DNA of 64,000 bases from Amphirosellinia nigrospora (Eukaryota > Ascomycota > Sordariomycetes > Xylariales > Xylariaceae). Below are positions 60,640-64,000 of the stretch, in pieces. The stretch is from assembly GCA_004123355.1 (NCBI GenBank), contig SCHM01000001.1:12472193-12536192 (forward strand). The letters are read 5' to 3'. The translations under genes were made by a program, and so were the position numbers. How positions within the stretch are numbered: the stretch's first letter is position 1; each line of letters begins with the position of its first letter. Under the pieces are notes generated by a model. That model did not search any database, was not told the DNA's origin, and worked only from the letters and a program-made list of their open reading frames with translations.

Positions 60640-61334
60640 CGAAGGTGCAGACGTGAACCAATAGGGAATTTAAATAATCTTGTAAGTAGGCTTGTAGTCT
60701 TACTGGAGAAGGACCTCATGGTATGGCATTGGATAACTCCCAAATTCCATAAGCTTGGATTTGGGCGCGAGATCGGGTGGGTTGGAGTAGCTATTGTGGG
60801 GGTCTTGGTGGGGTAGGAGAAGTTGGGGTAAGGCGGGGTAGTTTGTGAAGGTCCCCACCAATGGATATTATAGAGACAGCAAGTTGCCAGTCAAGCATCA
60901 TAGATCTCATAGACCTGAGTATCGTAGAATATTGAGGCAAGCATTTTAACGAACAAGATATCCTTGTTGATTATAGCTTTGCTTCTATAGTTAAAAGTCC
61001 GAAAAGTCTTAAAATATGAAGTCAACATCTGCTGTCCGTCCTTGCCTGTTGTGTGTCAAATTTGCTATTATTTATTCGATAGAATGAAAGCTTTTTGCGC
61101 TCATCTTACGGCTCAGATCATAGTAGAACTATCTTCTAAAGGAGTATGAATTTAGCCTATAATTCAGGAATCTGCTCAGAGTCATAAGTCATACCATCGA
61201 CTAGCTGTTGACTATAGATAGCCTATACGATGTGCATAAACGATCATCAACACAGAACTTCTATTTTCTCTATACAGCAGCCCTATAGCGGTATTTTATC
61301 TATCACCGGCCAGTAAGCCCAATTACCTGGACGT
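60640..61334. other. Intergenic between NIT3 and fRMsr
   Basis: About 700 bases, AT-rich, with promoter-like DNA for the amidase. No feature recognised. Confidence 0.5.
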
Positions 61335-62175
61335 TTACCAATCACACGCACTGGCAAGCAACCTAGCAAGCTTTTCAAGGAACTTCTGATCAACCTCATC
61401 AAAACCGTTCAGCTCCGCGCAATCGATATCAATAATCGCTACGACCTTCTCTCCCACGACGATAGGGACCACGATCTCGCTCTTACTATCCCCATCGCAC
61501 GCGATGTGGCCCGGGAAAGCTTCTACATCGGGCACGAGCTGCGTCGTACCTGTCGAAGCCGCAGCTCCGCAGACCCCCCGCCCGAACATGATCGTCTGGC
61601 ATGCTACCTTCCCTTGGAACGGACCCAGGATGAGTTGTTGTGGTTTTGTCGCGTCGAGTGTGTAGAAGCCTGTTGCTGAATTAGATCTGGGTATGAAAAG
61701 GGTATGGGATGATTGAGATTAGCATGACGAGGGCATTCGCCTGTTCTTGGTGGTAAAGGACGGACGGACGTACCGGCCCAGTTCACCTGACTGCTCGGTG
61801 CCGGTAGCGATTTATACGCATGCCAGAGTAGCGAGGCCGTGTTTGATAGATTGCTTCCACATTGCATCTGTCAGCTAGGTATCTTTACGTATAATTCAAG
61901 ATGTATGCGCAGTGTACGCACCAGACCTAGATCAGTGGGTGTAAGTGTTGGTAGGTAGCTAGTAAGATGGCGATTCGGGAATGAGAGTGGAAGCTTGCTT
62001 ACCCAGTTTCTTTGGCCGTCAAAGAGACCTTCGGCCTGCAGAAGGACCTGTTCGTATGCCTCCTCCTTTGTCACGCCTTGCGCGAAGTTCGAGGCGTCTG
62101 CGTGCACCTGAAATAGTGAAACAACTTATAAGTCATTAATCGTCTGGCTTGGATTGCGGGGTATATTTGTACCAT
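61335..62175 (-). CDS. Free methionine-(R)-sulfoxide reductase (GAF domain)
   Basis: GAF-domain enzyme that reduces free Met-R-sulfoxide, an oxidative-stress repair step, equivalent to the yeast protein fRMsr. Four coding exons: the initiator ATG alone (62173-62175), then 62003-62107, 61774-61867 and 61335-61669. The first intron begins GTACAA directly after ATG and ends TTTCAG. The result reads MVHADASNFAQGVTKEEAYE, LLQAEGLFDGQRNW, SNTASLLWHAYKSL and VNWAGFYTLD. The three catalytic cysteines are at VACQT, GRGVCG and HIACDGDSKSE. Residues 150-178 (VIAIIDIDCAELNGFD-like) close the GAF fold. About 178 residues, the family norm. No frame errors. It runs the same way as the NIT3 gene, 0.7 kb apart. 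Confidence 0.93.
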
Positions 62176-64000
62176 ATTTTGAGATTGTATCCCCTCCTTT
62201 CAGGTGTGTGATATGTAATCAATTCCGCAATCTTATAATGCCTTGACTCCTTTCAGCCTTTAAAATTCAATTCTGAATTTGCTGTTTTTTTTTTTAGCTC
62301 ATAGTCGTCGATGTTGTTCAATTAGCACTTGTTCACGTGGGCTTTAGAATGGCGTAGAAATTTGCATTAGTTAAGCACGCGATTGGTAAGGCGCCTAGAG
62401 CCACCTTGCTTACTCTCGACGTCGGTTTTAGTCTGCGTTAGAGTGGTTCCTAAATACTAGTGTCCGAGGCTTTACAATACTTAGGTTTGAGGCTCAAACA
62501 GCCAAGTCTAGTCTACTGTAGAGTACTGAATTAATATTGATATACGATTTCCTATTATGACAGTTCGGTCAAAACCTTGAAACCAAGGTAACGAACTACA
62601 CCGCCAGCTGGTAGCAGGTGAGACGATCCAAAGTTCGCTTGAGGTTGGGTTGAGACGCTAAGCGATGATGGGGTTACACGTCATGTAGTGATCTTTTTTG
62701 TTGGTGTTGGTGGCTTGTCTTGTTACCAAGCGTCCGGTCTTGCATTGTTGATCTCTGCCGAGAGAGGATTTTGGATTGCACTGTCTACTCAAGTCTACCT
62801 ACCTACGTCAGGGTTTTAATATCGAGTAGTGATTTATATCAAGTGGTGAGAGGAGTTTTGCTCTTTCTGGACACAGACGGTAGTAGTATTCATTTAGTGA
62901 TCGGATAAATCAACATGAGACGGGTTTCGTCTGGGGTTCGCCAAGTTTTATCAATATAAAGCACGGGAGCAATGCCGAGATTTGTCGCTATCTGTTTATC
63001 AGAAGATTAGACAGGCAGTGAATTGTCTTGACTGTACTGTACCTGTCAATGTGGATACCTTATGTAAGTACCTAAATGCGTATGCAACGGCCCTGGTCAT
63101 ATTTGTAGAGATCTGCGAACCTATGAGACTACGGTTTGCTTGCACGTGTCTGAGTATCCGTTTCCTATTGGCCGAGAATACTAAACCCCTTCAGCAACGA
63201 CGCTTCTTCCCGCAGCTCTAGTCTAGCGAACGGCAGGGTCCTTTTCCTGGTCCTTTTCTACTCATTGGCACAATATAGTAAAAGCTCGCGTGACCTACGT
63301 TCAAGGGTTATCAGGCTGTGTTCGATCGATGCACGGATTTATTTTTTCTGCCCTGTCTACATGTGGCACAGCCGACGTTTACTCTCGACGGCAGGTCTCG
63401 TATTCGAGTCATTGCTTAACCCTGGCCTATATCTCCAAACGAGGTCCCTTAAAGCAGCAAAACACGCAGACGATCCCGAGGTCGGCTTTCAACAAGACTC
63501 CTACAGTTGGTAGGACACCAGTATATGGTCACATCATGCACTTACGGATATGCGGCGTGGTGGTGGCTAGGTATCCTTAGATCTATATAAAATGGTAATG
63601 TTACCAACCTGACGGGACATTAGGTCCGGCTGCTTCCTTCTCGCAAACTAATGTGTTTAGCTCATGGTTAACAATTGACATGGGCGAAAAATAGTCTGAT
63701 ATGGACGGGAGCACCCGCGAAAGTGATGACAATCGAGAGTGTGAGATGCAGGACCCCACGTCTAACCAACCCACAAAAGCACCCGGTAACTACGCGGGGC
63801 ATGAATGCCCTTCGGTGATATTCTACGATTGCAGACTCAAGGTAGCATTGACAGTCGCTTATGCACAGTCGGTGTCCGAGGTTGTAGTTCTTAGATGGAC
63901 CGAAAAACTCCAGGCCAGTCAATTCTGGAGACGACGGTATTGGTCCTCATCTGCTCCCTAGGTAATTATGGATGCTGGATGACTATCAAACGGAACAACC
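62176..64000. other. No supported gene, right edge
   Basis: Only frames under 100 codons, none with a recognisable domain (for example 63290-63577 and 63701-63958 on the plus strand). No RNA gene, repeat array or transposon was recognised. The region contains T-rich and TAG-rich stretches. Confidence 0.5.

Noticed and set aside
59848-60816. Plus-strand frames opposite NIT3
   Set aside because: Antisense to a clear nitrilase with an intact triad; GC-rich shadow frames.

Overview
The window looks like nuclear DNA of a filamentous ascomycete (Pezizomycotina). Genes are spaced about one per 3 kb and carry short GT-AG introns of roughly 50-200 bases with CTGAC/CTAAC-like branch sites. The protein families are typical of such fungi: UncA-type kinesin-3, Yck-type casein kinase, Swc4, HET-domain proteins, and F-box and HET proteins joined to ankyrin repeats. 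I cannot place the genus from sequence alone.

Layout. 0-4.6 kb holds one small VOC-family gene and otherwise unassigned DNA. 4.6-13.3 kb has two large forward housekeeping genes, an M1 aminopeptidase/epoxide hydrolase and a kinesin-3 motor. 13.9-18.1 kb is mixed: a TPR-repeat relic, a D-amino-acid-oxidase-like gene, a tRNA-Trp and an AT-rich hAT transposase relic. 19.3-23.2 kb holds an F-box/ankyrin gene and a small secreted protein. 24.6-31 kb is housekeeping: Swc4 (chromatin), a p24 cargo receptor (ER-Golgi) and a Yck-like casein kinase (plasma membrane). 33.6-38.8 kb has a PLP decarboxylase and a LaeA-like methyltransferase. 40.1-44.4 kb has an ArfGAP with seven NPF motifs and a GC-rich GT90 glycosyltransferase, tail to tail. 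46.1-53.1 kb has a C2H2-like fungal protein, an ABM-domain protein and a kelch membrane protein. 53.3-58.6 kb is a pair of HET-domain paralogues; the second also has ankyrin repeats and a C-terminal run of hydrophobic tandem repeats. 59.6-62.2 kb has an omega-amidase and a free-methionine-sulfoxide reductase. The last 1.8 kb has nothing I can support.

Common processes are membrane traffic (kinesin-3, p24, ArfGAP, Yck kinase) and stress or repair metabolism (fRMsr, Nit3-type amidase). The genes appear individually regulated and no operon-like unit is visible. The HET pair and the kelch membrane protein form the most accessory-looking stretch.

A caution for every coding entry: most conserved genes here change frame by one or two bases inside well-conserved domains, usually where a short homopolymer is one base too short. 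The protein continues perfectly in the next frame. I read this as uncorrected sequencing or assembly error rather than decay, and I give gene spans across these shifts. A few genes (PLP decarboxylase, fRMsr) read cleanly through several introns, which shows the splice models are sound.
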